This document shows, piece by piece, positions 1-6,925 of a stretch of DNA of 25,582 bases. A program made the translations under genes and the position numbers. Within the stretch, counting starts at the first letter, position 1, and every line of letters starts with the position of its first letter. The notes beneath the pieces are model-generated. The model was not told where the DNA came from. It saw only the letters and a list, made by a program, of their open reading frames with translations, and did no database searches. Origin of the DNA: Gammaproteobacteria bacterium. Its GTDB lineage: Bacteria; Pseudomonadota; Gammaproteobacteria; PS1; Pseudothioglobaceae. The stretch spans positions 1 through 25,582 of the forward strand of contig JAQRMT010000009.1 in the NCBI GenBank assembly GCA_028599035.1, in the 5' to 3' direction.

Positions 1-30
1 TATAGTGTTAGACCGCAGGTCAACTCCACC

Positions 31-59
31 GTTCACACGGCGCGAAGCGCCGTGTGAAC
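31..59. repeat. Perfect 13-bp GC-rich hairpin with GAA loop
   Basis: Positions 31-43 and 47-59 are exact reverse complements with a three-base loop GAA. The centre is GCGAAGC, a heptamer known to form an unusually stable DNA mini-hairpin. The stem is strongly GC-rich while the flanks are AT-rich. No T-run follows, so it does not look like a simple intrinsic terminator. It lies about 170 bp upstream of an integron-type integrase, the side where an attI site and cassettes normally lie. A weaker inverted repeat, 7-9/11-14 against 18-24 (loop GCA, one bulged A), sits just to its left and starts with GTTAGAC, which fits the GTTRRRY core of integron sites. A role as a recombination site is inference. 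It could also be the terminator stem of a gene left of the window. Confidence 0.75.
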
Positions 60-154
60 TATTATTATAAGGACATATTTCCTTATATTACGATATTAAA
101 AACAAACCCTGTAAAAAACAATCAAATATCAGCTGTTTTAAGATAAAATTTAGA

Positions 155-199
155 TTTTTACCTAATATTTGATATTTAGGTAAAAAAGTTAAATATAAT
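155..199 (+). promoter_or_regulatory. Putative promoter of the integrase gene with overlapping inverted-repeat operator
   Basis: A TATAAT -10 hexamer lies at 194-199 and a TTGATA -35 candidate at 169-174, with a long 19-bp spacer. An 11-bp perfect inverted repeat (155-165 TTTTTACCTAA and 176-186) surrounds the -35 and fills most of the spacer, so a bound dimer would cover the promoter. No convincing LexA box (CTGT-N8-ACAG) is present, although LexA control is common for integron integrases. A second short inverted repeat (66-73 and 80-87) lies further upstream. The start codon at 226 follows 26 bp after the -10, with only a weak CTGG ribosome-binding sequence. Confidence 0.5.
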
Positions 200-225
200 C
201 TAGTTAATTTTTAATACTGGTAAAT

Positions 226-1203
226 ATGATAACAGATAAAAAGCCTATTATTGAGCAAATGCGTGAAACCATGAGACGCATGCATTATGCGTATAAAACT
301 GAAAATACTTATTGCGATTGGGTGAGGCGCTTTATCAAATTTTCAGACATGCGCAGTAGAGATGAATTGTTTGAAAATTCTGAAACTAAAGTAGAGGATT
401 TTTTAACGGATTTGGCAGTGAGGCAAAATGTGGCTGCTAGTACGCAAAATCAAGCGTTTAATGCGTTGGTTTTTCTTTATAAAGAGGTGTTAAATAGAGC
501 GCTTGAAAACGTGCAGGCTGCGCGTTCGCGTAAAGAGCCACGTATTCCTGTGGTACTAAGTGTCAAAGAGGTGAAAAAAGTATTGGCAAAACTAAGTGGT
601 AATAATGCTTTAATGGTGAGTTTGTTATATGGTGGTGGTTTGCGAATTTCTGAGTTGGTACGTTTGCGTGTGCAGGATATTGATTTTGACTACGGCCAAA
701 TCACCGTGCGTGATGGCAAGGGTAAAAAAGACAGAGTAACACCACTGGCTTTAAAAATTATGCCATTATTGCGCGCCCATTTAGAGCAAAGAAAGAGTGT
801 GCATCAAGATGATTTGGCACAAGGTTATGGCAGTGTTTATTTGCCCAATGCTTTGGCTAAAAAATATCCAAATGCGGATAAAGAATTTGGCTGGCAATAT
901 GTGTTTGCCAGCAGAAATATTGCCACCGACCCTAGAAGTGGCGTTAATCGTCGCCATCATATTGACCAATCAGCGGTGAATAAGGCAATTAAAGTAGCGG
1001 TTAAACGCTGCGTTAGTATTGATAAAAAAGTATCAGCACACACTTTTCGCCATTCGTTTGCGACGCATTTGTTGCAAACAGGCACGGATATTCGCACTAT
1101 TCAGGGTTTGCTCGGACATAGTGATTTGCAAGCGACGATGATTTATACGCATGTGTTACGACAAGGCGGGCAAGGTGTGGTGTCGCCATTGGATAAGTTA
1201 TGA
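226..1203 (+). CDS. Integron-type tyrosine recombinase (IntI family)
   Basis: The 325-residue protein is a full-length tyrosine recombinase. An N-terminal SAM-like core-binding domain covers about residues 5-90 and the catalytic domain about 105-320. The catalytic set is visible: R140 in GGGLRISE, H272 and R275 in HTFRHSFATHLL, H298 in LLGHSDL and Y307 in MIYTHV. Residues about 203-227 (YLPNALAKKYPNADKEFGWQ) form the extra segment that separates integron integrases from XerC/XerD, and the tail RQGGQGVVSPLDKL is also typical. It would recombine attI with folded attC sites. No attC array is recognisable in the window; cassettes would be expected left of position 1. Its stop overlaps the start of the next gene (ATGA), so it is coupled to a metabolic operon, which is unusual. 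All catalytic residues are present and the frame is intact, so it may be active. Confidence 0.9.
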   Translation: MITDKKPIIEQMRETMRRMHYAYKTENTYCDWVRRFIKFSDMRSRDELFENSETKVEDFLTDLAVRQNVAASTQNQAFNALVFLYKEVLNRALENVQAARSRKEPRIPVVLSVKEVKKVLAKLSGNNALMVSLLYGGGLRISELVRLRVQDIDFDYGQITVRDGKGKKDRVTPLALKIMPLLRAHLEQRKSVHQDDLAQGYGSVYLPNALAKKYPNADKEFGWQYVFASRNIATDPRSGVNRRHHIDQSAVNKAIKVAVKRCVSIDKKVSAHTFRHSFATHLLQTGTDIRTIQGLLGHSDLQATMIYTHVLRQGGQGVVSPLDKL

Positions 1204-1928
1204 TAAGAAAAATACCTAAATTATTATTAAAGCCAGTGGGTAGGGCGATTGCAGATTTTGGCATGATTAAGGCAGGTGATAAGATTTTGTTGGCGGTGTC
1301 GGGGGGTAAAGATTCGCTGAGTTTGTTTCATATTTTGCGGCATTTTCAGGCTTCTTCGCCTGTAAAGTTTGAGCTGGGAGTGGTAACGATTGACCCACAG
1401 GTGGCAGGGTTTGAGCCACAGGCTTTGGCATCATTTTTTGAAAAGTTTGATACACCGTATTTTTTTGAAGAATTTCCAATTTTAGAACAAGCTAAAAAAA
1501 GCATGAAAGGGGATTCTTATTGTTCATTTTGTGCACGAATTAAACGCGGTTTGATGTATAAAGTGGCGCGCAGAGAGGGGTACAATGTGTTGGCGCTTGG
1601 GCAACATTTGGATGATTTGTGCGAGAGTTTGATGATGTCGATGTGTCATAACGGTAAGATTCAAACGATGAAAGCACATTACATTAATGATAACAAAGAT
1701 TTGCGCGTTATCCGACCCATGGCGTATGTGCGTGAACGGCAATTGGTTGATTTTGCTGCCTCTGCCGAGTTGCCAGTGATTACGGATTCATGTCCAGCGT
1801 GTTTTAGCATGCCCAGTGAGCGAGTGCATTTTAAGCAGTGGCTGTTGAGCGAAGAAAAACGCTTGCCGAATTTATACAAAAATCTATTAAGCGCTATGAA
1901 GCCTATGCTGGATGAGACGAATGATTAG
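1200..1928 (+). CDS. TtcA-like PP-loop ATPase (tRNA 2-thiocytidine synthase family)
   Basis: The 242-residue protein has the PP-loop SGGKDS at 34-39 after VGRAIADFGMIKAGDKILLAV, a TtcA-like N-terminus. Two CxxC motifs follow at C108/C111 (YCSFCARIKRGLMY) and C198/C201 (SCPACF). The block IRPMAYVRERQLVDFA also matches TtcA. In that family the PP-loop adenylates a tRNA cytidine and the cysteines hold an Fe-S cluster for thiolation of C32. The protein is shorter than E. coli TtcA (311 residues) and the region after the second CxxC differs, so another sulfur-transfer substrate is possible. The start ATG overlaps the integrase stop by 4 nt and its 3' end overlaps the next gene. Nearby isc genes could supply both the cluster and the persulfide sulfur. 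Confidence 0.8.
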   Translation: MIRKIPKLLLKPVGRAIADFGMIKAGDKILLAVSGGKDSLSLFHILRHFQASSPVKFELGVVTIDPQVAGFEPQALASFFEKFDTPYFFEEFPILEQAKKSMKGDSYCSFCARIKRGLMYKVARREGYNVLALGQHLDDLCESLMMSMCHNGKIQTMKAHYINDNKDLRVIRPMAYVRERQLVDFAASAELPVITDSCPACFSMPSERVHFKQWLLSEEKRLPNLYKNLLSAMKPMLDETND

Positions 1929-2760
1929 ATTTATTTTGAAACTTTTTTCACTAATACCACTCAGGTTTAATCATTTTATTGGTATGTTGATGGGTCGGTT
2001 TTCATATTTGATGAATACTCGCTCTAAGTCTATTGTGAGCAAAAATATTGAGATTTGTTTTGCTGATTTGAGTAAAGCAGAACAGCAAAGTTTGATTAAA
2101 AAATCCTTGATTGAAACGGGCAAGGGCTTGAGTGAATCTGGTTTTATTTGGATGAATAGTTTTGCGCATAATGCTCGCCACATTACTAAGACGAATGGTG
2201 CGGAGCATCTGAAATCTGAACAGCCAGTGATTTTGCTGGTGCCGCATTTTGGCTGTTGGGAAATCGCAGCCCGTGTGGTGTCTCTGCATAGACCGACGAC
2301 CTTTATGTATAAGGAATTGGAGAATAAAAAGCAGAACGCTTTATTGCTTTCTTTGCGTCAGCAACAAGATTTGTATATGGCTGCTGCCAATAAAAAAGGC
2401 GTTTTAAAATTACACCGTGCGTTAAAAAGTGGGCAGTTGGTTGCTATCCTGCCCGATCAGTATCCAGGTAATGAGGGGGGTGTTTTAGCCCCTTTTTTTG
2501 GACAAAGTGCTAAGACCATGACGCTATTGGTTAAGTTGGCAAGAAAAAATAATACCAAAGTGTTAATGACTTGGGCTGCCCGACTGAATAAGGGTAGGGG
2601 GTATGAGCTAAACATTAAGCCAGTAGATGTTTTGTCAGAATCTGGCGTGTTAGAAGACGATGTGGCAAAAATGAATAAAGTTATTGAACATTTGGTAAAA
2701 ATCAAACCCGAACAATATCTATGGAATTATAAGCGTTTTAAAGGTGTTATTAAATATTAG
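1912..2760 (+). CDS. LpxL/HtrB-family acyltransferase (lipid A or related late acyltransferase)
   Basis: The 282-residue protein matches the bacterial lipid A acyltransferase family. It has an N-terminal hydrophobic anchor (residues about 5-30), the catalytic H-x4-E motif as PHFGCWE (H112, E117), the DQYPGNEGG block near 197-206 and a C-terminal LWNYKRFK, close to the family's YLW-Y-RFK signature. Such enzymes move an acyl chain from acyl-ACP onto a lipid A precursor at the inner membrane. The exact acyl chain and position cannot be read from sequence. Two starts overlap the preceding stop, ATG 1912 (MRRMIRF) and ATG 1921 (MIRF). The second has GGATGAG four bases upstream and is at least as likely. 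It is part of the overlapping run from the integrase. Confidence 0.87.
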   Translation: MRRMIRFILKLFSLIPLRFNHFIGMLMGRFSYLMNTRSKSIVSKNIEICFADLSKAEQQSLIKKSLIETGKGLSESGFIWMNSFAHNARHITKTNGAEHLKSEQPVILLVPHFGCWEIAARVVSLHRPTTFMYKELENKKQNALLLSLRQQQDLYMAAANKKGVLKLHRALKSGQLVAILPDQYPGNEGGVLAPFFGQSAKTMTLLVKLARKNNTKVLMTWAARLNKGRGYELNIKPVDVLSESGVLEDDVAKMNKVIEHLVKIKPEQYLWNYKRFKGVIKY

Positions 2761-2771
2761 ACTGCTATAAT

Positions 2772-3395
2772 ATGAATATGAAATTTATTGAAGACATCCA
2801 AAGCGTATTTGACCGAGACCCATCGGCAAGAAACACTTTTGAGATAATAACCACTTATTCTGGCGTGCAGGCGATGTTGTTTTATCGTCTGTCACATCGA
2901 TTATGGCTGTTGAAACTTAAATGGTTGTCCAGGTTTATCTCTATGTTGGCGAGATGGCTAACGGGTATTGAAATCCATCCTGCGGCTAAGATTGGTAGAC
3001 GATTTTTTATTGACCATGGCATGGGTGTGGTGATTGGTGAAACGGCCGAGATTGGCGATGATTGTACGCTTTATCATGGCGTTACTTTGGGTGGCACTAC
3101 TTGGAAGAAAGGCAAGCGCCATCCAACTTTAAAAAATAATATAGTTGTCGGCGCAGGGGCTAAAATCCTAGGTCCGATTACGCTTGAAAGCGGTGCTAGA
3201 ATAGGATCAAATGCGGTAATAACTAAATCTGTTTTTGCTAATGAAACCGTGGTAGGTGTGCCAGGCAGGGTGCTGAGCGAAAAATCAGAGCATTTAAGTT
3301 TTGATGCGTATGGTGTGAGTAATGACAATGACCCAAATATTGAGGCAATAAAATCCATTCTTAAACGATTAGACGAAATTGAAAATAAAACTTGA
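2772..3395 (+). CDS. cysE: Serine O-acetyltransferase
   Basis: The 207-residue protein is a short CysE. Residues about 1-65 are the helical N-terminal domain (EDIQSVFDRDPSARNTFE) and about 66-170 are left-handed beta-helix hexapeptide repeats containing IDHGMGVVIGETA and the active-site block LYHGVTLGGTTW (H102). It makes O-acetylserine from serine and acetyl-CoA, the first committed step to cysteine. It lacks the longer N-terminal extension of the E. coli enzyme (273 residues) and resembles the short Bacillus-type form. A second start at 2778 is possible. Its stop codon overlaps the -35 of the isc promoter, so cysteine synthesis sits directly against the cysteine-using Fe-S operon. Confidence 0.93.
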   Translation: MNMKFIEDIQSVFDRDPSARNTFEIITTYSGVQAMLFYRLSHRLWLLKLKWLSRFISMLARWLTGIEIHPAAKIGRRFFIDHGMGVVIGETAEIGDDCTLYHGVTLGGTTWKKGKRHPTLKNNIVVGAGAKILGPITLESGARIGSNAVITKSVFANETVVGVPGRVLSEKSEHLSFDAYGVSNDNDPNIEAIKSILKRLDEIENKT

Positions 3396-3430
3396 CTAAA
3401 ATACTTGGTTATATATAATGTCAAGTTTTA
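3386..3430 (+). promoter_or_regulatory. isc operon promoter with IscR type 1 operator
   Basis: The -35 is TTGACT (3392-3397) and the -10 is TATAAT (3414-3419), with a 16-bp spacer. Positions 3388-3412 match the known 25-bp IscR type 1 palindrome at 21 of 25 positions, counting by hand, including the GACT core and the central A/T block. The match covers the -35, where [2Fe-2S]-IscR represses its own operon in E. coli. A separate 11-bp perfect inverted repeat (3386-3396 and 3420-3430, core CTTGAC/GTCAAG) encloses the promoter. The left arm overlaps the cysE stop codon. Confidence 0.8.
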
Positions 3431-3445
3431 GCAAGAATATTAATT

Positions 3446-3871
3446 ATGCAACTAACCACTAAAGGTCGTTACGCAGTAACAGCGATGTTAGATTTAGCGT
3501 CCAACAATACGAGTAAACCGATTACGCTGGATATTATCTCTCAAAGGCAAAACATTTCTCTGTCGTATTTGGAGCAATTATTTGCCAAACTCAGAAAGGC
3601 ATCACTGGTGAAAAGCGTGCGGGGGCCAGGGGGTGGTTATTTGCTCGATGCCCAGGCAAAAGACATTAGTCTTACTCAAATCATCGAAGCAGTTGATGAA
3701 AACATTGATTTGCGTCGTTGTAAGGGTATGAATGGATGTAATAATGGCCGTCAATGCATCTCTCATCAACTGTGGTGTGAAGTTAGCGAGCAAATTAGAA
3801 CATTTTTGAACGACAAAACCCTGCAAATGGTAATTGACAATCACGACATTAATCTTAACAAAGGACTATGA
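3446..3871 (+). CDS. iscR: Fe-S cluster-sensing transcriptional regulator IscR
   Basis: The 141-residue Rrf2-family protein has a winged helix-turn-helix over about residues 1-65 (MQLTTKGRYAVTAMLDLA; SLSYLEQLFAKLR; SVRGPGGGY). Its [2Fe-2S] ligands are C92, C98, C104 and H107, at the same positions as in E. coli IscR. With its cluster it represses the isc operon, and without it the apo form controls other sites. It is the first gene of the operon, behind a matching operator. Its stop overlaps an ATG used or bypassed by iscS. Confidence 0.95.
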   Translation: MQLTTKGRYAVTAMLDLASNNTSKPITLDIISQRQNISLSYLEQLFAKLRKASLVKSVRGPGGGYLLDAQAKDISLTQIIEAVDENIDLRRCKGMNGCNNGRQCISHQLWCEVSEQIRTFLNDKTLQMVIDNHDINLNKGL

Positions 3872-3873
3872 CA

Positions 3874-5088
3874 ATGACAACACCTACTTATATGGATTAT
3901 TCTGCAACCACGCCTGTTGATAAGCGCGTTGCTGAGATAATGATGAAATACCTAACTATGGATGGCGATTTTGGTAATCCAGCCTCTAATTCACACTACT
4001 ATGGCTGGCAAGCAGATGAGGCGGTTAAAAAAGCCAGAAAGCAAGTGGCAGATTTAATTGGCGCTGATCCTAGGGAAATTGTTTGGACATCGGGTGCAAC
4101 CGAATCCGACAATTTGGCAATCAAAGGTGTGGCACATTTTTACAAAAAGAAAGGCAATCATATTATCACTTTAAAAACTGAACACAAAGCGGTATTAGAC
4201 ACTTGTCGTCAGTTAGAACGGGAAGGGTTTGAGGTGAGTTATTTAGACCCAATGTCAAATGGTTTGTTGGATTTATCGGTGTTAGAAGCAGCGATTCGTG
4301 AAGACACTATTTTGGTGTCCATCATGCATGTGAATAATGAAATTGGTGTCATTCAAGATATTGAGGCAATTGGCAAGCTTTGCCGCCAACATAAAGTGTT
4401 TTTTCATGTAGATGGCGCTCAATCTGCAGGCAAAGTTCCCATTGATTTATCGACATTACCAGTGGACTTAATGAGTTTTTGTGCGCACAAAATTTATGGG
4501 CCTAAAGGCATTGGCGTATTGTATGTGCGCCGTAAGCCCCGTATTCGCATTGAGGCACAAATACATGGTGGCGGACATGAGCGTGGCATGCGTTCTGGCA
4601 CACTTGCCACACATCAAATTGTAGGCATGGGCGAGGCATTTGCACTTGCACAAGCGGAAATGGATGAAGAAAATAAAAGAATTAAAAATTTGCAAGAGCG
4701 CTTGTTAGCAGGTTTTATTGACATGGAAGAGGTGCAGGTGAATGGCGACTTAGAACAACGCATCCCCGGCAATCTCAATATTAGTTTTAACTATGTTGAA
4801 GGTGAATCTTTAATGATGGCAATTAATGACATTGCGGTATCTTCAGGTTCGGCCTGCACCAGTGCTAGCCTTGAGCCCTCGTATGTATTACGAGCGCTTG
4901 GATTAAGTGACGAATTGGCACACAGCTCTATTCGTTTTAGTATTGGTCGTTATACCACTGAGGCTGATATTGATAAGGCAATTACTTTAGTGCGTGAAAA
5001 GGTAGAAAAACTGCGTGATTTATCGCCGTTGTGGGATATGTTTAAAGAGGGCGTTGATTTGAGTAAAGTTGAATGGGCTGCCCATTAA
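3874..5088 (+). CDS. iscS: Cysteine desulfurase IscS
   Basis: This PLP enzyme removes sulfur from cysteine as an enzyme-bound persulfide and passes it to IscU and to tRNA thiolation enzymes. I chose ATG 3874, not 3868. The AAGGA at 3861-3865 is 8 nt from 3874 but only 2 nt from 3868. The 404-residue product then matches E. coli IscS in length and numbering: H104 in KTEHKAV, K206 (PLP lysine) in AHKIYGPKG and the persulfide cysteine C328 in SSGSACTSAS. It lies next to iscR and is followed by a 79-nt gap before iscU. Confidence 0.95.
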   Translation: MTTPTYMDYSATTPVDKRVAEIMMKYLTMDGDFGNPASNSHYYGWQADEAVKKARKQVADLIGADPREIVWTSGATESDNLAIKGVAHFYKKKGNHIITLKTEHKAVLDTCRQLEREGFEVSYLDPMSNGLLDLSVLEAAIREDTILVSIMHVNNEIGVIQDIEAIGKLCRQHKVFFHVDGAQSAGKVPIDLSTLPVDLMSFCAHKIYGPKGIGVLYVRRKPRIRIEAQIHGGGHERGMRSGTLATHQIVGMGEAFALAQAEMDEENKRIKNLQERLLAGFIDMEEVQVNGDLEQRIPGNLNISFNYVEGESLMMAINDIAVSSGSACTSASLEPSYVLRALGLSDELAHSSIRFSIGRYTTEADIDKAITLVREKVEKLRDLSPLWDMFKEGVDLSKVEWAAH

Positions 5089-5167
5089 AATGAGCATAAT
5101 AAATGCATGGGTTAGTGGCTTGCAACAAGGTTAGAATAACAATAAGTATTTAATAAGGAGAAATAAT

Positions 5168-5545
5168 ATGGCATACGGTGAAAAAGTACTCGATCACTAT
5201 GAAAATCCACGCAATGTGGGTGTTTTAGACAAAGACGCTAAAAATGTTGGCACGGGTATGGTCGGCGCACCTGCTTGTGGCGATGTAATGCGTTTGCAAA
5301 TTCAGGTTGATGATAACGGCGTGATTGAAGAGGCAAAATTCAAAACTTATGGCTGTGGTTCGGCGATTGCCTCAAGCTCACTATTAACAGAGTGGGTTAA
5401 AGGCAAGACATTGGATGAGGCGGCACAAATTAAAAATGTTGATATTGCTGAAGAATTGGCTCTACCGCCAGTAAAAATACATTGCTCAGTCTTGGCCGAA
5501 GATGCAATTAAAGCAGCGATTGAAGACATTAAAAATAAAGCGTAA
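5168..5545 (+). CDS. iscU: Fe-S cluster scaffold IscU
   Basis: The 125-residue scaffold has all cluster-site residues at E. coli numbering: C37 and D39 in GAPACGDVM, C63 in TYGCGSA, and H105/C106 in KIHCSVLAED. The HscA-binding motif LPPVK lies at 99-103. Clusters are assembled here from IscS sulfur and released to acceptors with HscB/HscA. A good ribosome-binding site (AAGGAG, 5156-5161) precedes the start. The 79 nt after iscS contain no clear terminator. Confidence 0.96.
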   Translation: MAYGEKVLDHYENPRNVGVLDKDAKNVGTGMVGAPACGDVMRLQIQVDDNGVIEEAKFKTYGCGSAIASSSLLTEWVKGKTLDEAAQIKNVDIAEELALPPVKIHCSVLAEDAIKAAIEDIKNKA

Positions 5546-5548
5546 CGA

Positions 5549-5869
5549 ATGATTACTCTCACAGATACTGCCGCTAATCGTGTTGCTGGCTTTTTAGTCA
5601 ATCGAGGTTCAGGTGTTGGTATTCGCCTATCTGTGCAGACAACAGGTTGTTCTGGTTTGGGTTATAACATGGAATTTGTTGATAGCACTAATGACGACGA
5701 CACTATCTTTGAAGATAATGGCGTTAAGGTTATCATTGATGCCAAAAGTTTGATTTATTTAGATGGTACTGAGGTTGATTTTGTTAAAGAAGGTCTAAAC
5801 GAAGGGTTTGAGTTTAATAATCCAAATGCTAAAGCCGAGTGTGGCTGTGGCGAATCTTTTACTGTATAA
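5549..5869 (+). CDS. iscA: A-type Fe-S carrier IscA
   Basis: The 106-residue protein has the three conserved cysteines of A-type carriers, C34 in TTGCSGLGY and C98/C100 in the C-terminal CGCGESF. It accepts clusters from IscU, or iron, and delivers them to targets, notably [4Fe-4S] proteins. It begins 3 nt after the iscU stop, so the two are almost certainly co-translated. Confidence 0.95.
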   Translation: MITLTDTAANRVAGFLVNRGSGVGIRLSVQTTGCSGLGYNMEFVDSTNDDDTIFEDNGVKVIIDAKSLIYLDGTEVDFVKEGLNEGFEFNNPNAKAECGCGESFTV

Positions 5870-5886
5870 ATTAAACTTTCTTGATC

Positions 5887-6399
5887 ATGCAAAACTACTT
5901 TGAATTATTCTCTTTAGAGGCTGATTTTGCAATAGATTTAAGCGCTTTAGAGCAAATCTATCAAATGCAAATTGCGCAGTATCATCCTGATAAATTTGCC
6001 GTAGGTAGTGATAAAGAAAAAACACTTGCCGTGCAGAACACCTCATTGATCAACAGTGCTTTTGACACATTGAAATCACCTCTATTACGGGCCACTTATT
6101 TATTAGAATTGCAAGATATTAATGCTTTTGACGAGAAAGACACAAAAATGGATGTAGATTTTTTAATGCGTCAAATTGAACTTAGAGAGTCGTTAGAGGC
6201 GATAGAAAAAGCAGAAGATGAAATGGCTTTGGATGATTTCATTGGAAGCATTAACCGTAAAGAAAAACAAAATATTGCTCAAATAGAACAGGGTTTTAAG
6301 ACGGGAGAAATTGATATAATAAAGAACTTGGTTAGAGAGTTAAAATTTTATACGCAACTCAATACACACGCAAAGCAATCAATGGATGAATTATTATGA
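5887..6399 (+). CDS. hscB: J-type co-chaperone HscB
   Basis: The 170-residue protein has an N-terminal J domain with the HPD motif at about 33-35 (QYHPDKFAVG) and a C-terminal helical domain for IscU binding. It recruits IscU to HscA and stimulates its ATPase. I used ATG 5887 (MQNYFELFSLE), which matches family N-termini; a TTG six bases upstream is less likely. The TGA stop overlaps the ATG of the small ORF that follows, where hscA would normally come next. Confidence 0.93.
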   Translation: MQNYFELFSLEADFAIDLSALEQIYQMQIAQYHPDKFAVGSDKEKTLAVQNTSLINSAFDTLKSPLLRATYLLELQDINAFDEKDTKMDVDFLMRQIELRESLEAIEKAEDEMALDDFIGSINRKEKQNIAQIEQGFKTGEIDIIKNLVRELKFYTQLNTHAKQSMDELL

Positions 6400-6566
6400 A
6401 AATATTAAAAAACGACCAAACAGAGGTTAACATTTTAGAACTAGAAAAGGCTCTGCAAGGCATTGGTAAAGAGGCTAAGTGTAAAAGAAATTATGCGTCA
6501 AAGGTGAATGCTGATTCTTTGAATATGCTCAGAACAACAAAAAAACTTCATCGAAATTGGGTATAG
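6396..6566 (+). CDS. Small antitoxin-like ORF (56 aa) upstream of a zeta-toxin remnant
   Basis: ATG 6396 overlaps the hscB stop (ATGA) and the frame runs to TAG at 6564-6566, giving a charged 56-residue protein. It starts MKILKNDQTEVNILELEKAL and ends in SLNMLRTTKKLHRNWV. I cannot assign a family from memory with certainty. Its position directly before a zeta-type kinase, with a stop/start overlap (TAGTG), is the usual antitoxin place in small chromosomal zeta-type modules, so an antitoxin is inferred. It may be kept only because translation through it feeds the downstream genes. It interrupts the normal hscB-hscA adjacency. Confidence 0.6.
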   Translation: MKILKNDQTEVNILELEKALQGIGKEAKCKRNYASKVNADSLNMLRTTKKLHRNWV

Positions 6567-6925
6567 TGAGCAAACCTATTTTAGTTGTTGTTGCAGGGTC
6601 AAATGGTTCAGGAAAAACAACCATTACCGAGAAATTATTAAAACATTCTTGGTCAAAAGACATGGTTTATATCAACCCTGATAATATTGCACAAGAAAAA
6701 TTTGGCGGTTGGAACGATCAAGCTTCTTTTATTAAGGCTGCCAATCATGCAGAAGATTTACGCCAAAACTGCATTAAAAACAAACAAAATTTATCTGTTG
6801 ATGATGTTGACCCCAGATTAATTTTCAGAGTTATTAACAAATCAAACCATCAAACAATCAAACAATATCAACCTTTGCTTAATTGGACGCAAATTATTTA
6901 TGATAGTGTTGAGTTTAATCAATAA
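6566..6925 (+). pseudogene. Zeta-type toxin (UDP-GlcNAc kinase-like) with internal deletion
   Basis: The frame from GTG 6566 starts with a clear zeta-type P-loop kinase N-terminus, ILVVVAGSNGSGKTTITEKL, then YINPDNIAQEKFGGWND and a helix ending NCIKNKQN. It then jumps to LSVDDVDPRLIFRVIN and a short QPLLNWTQIIYD end, which looks like the C-terminus of the same family. About 90-100 residues expected in between are missing: the segment beginning with the (S/A)FETV strand, the GGHDVP region and the lid. The reading frame is kept, so it is an in-frame deletion. With the core gone, the product (about 120 residues against about 200) should not be an active kinase. Its TAA is directly followed by the hscA ATG. 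A TTG start at 6557 is possible but less likely. Confidence 0.75.

Noticed and set aside
3868..3873. Upstream ATG as the iscS start
   Set aside because: It is only 2 nt from the AAGGA sequence. The ATG at 3874 has ideal spacing and gives the exact E. coli length and residue numbering.
5881..5886. TTG start for hscB
   Set aside because: The ATG at 5887 gives MQNYFELFSLE, the usual family N-terminus, and the TTG adds only two residues.
6557..6565. TTG start for the zeta-type remnant
   Set aside because: GTG 6566 overlaps the preceding stop and gives the expected short leader before the P-loop; the longer start is not needed.
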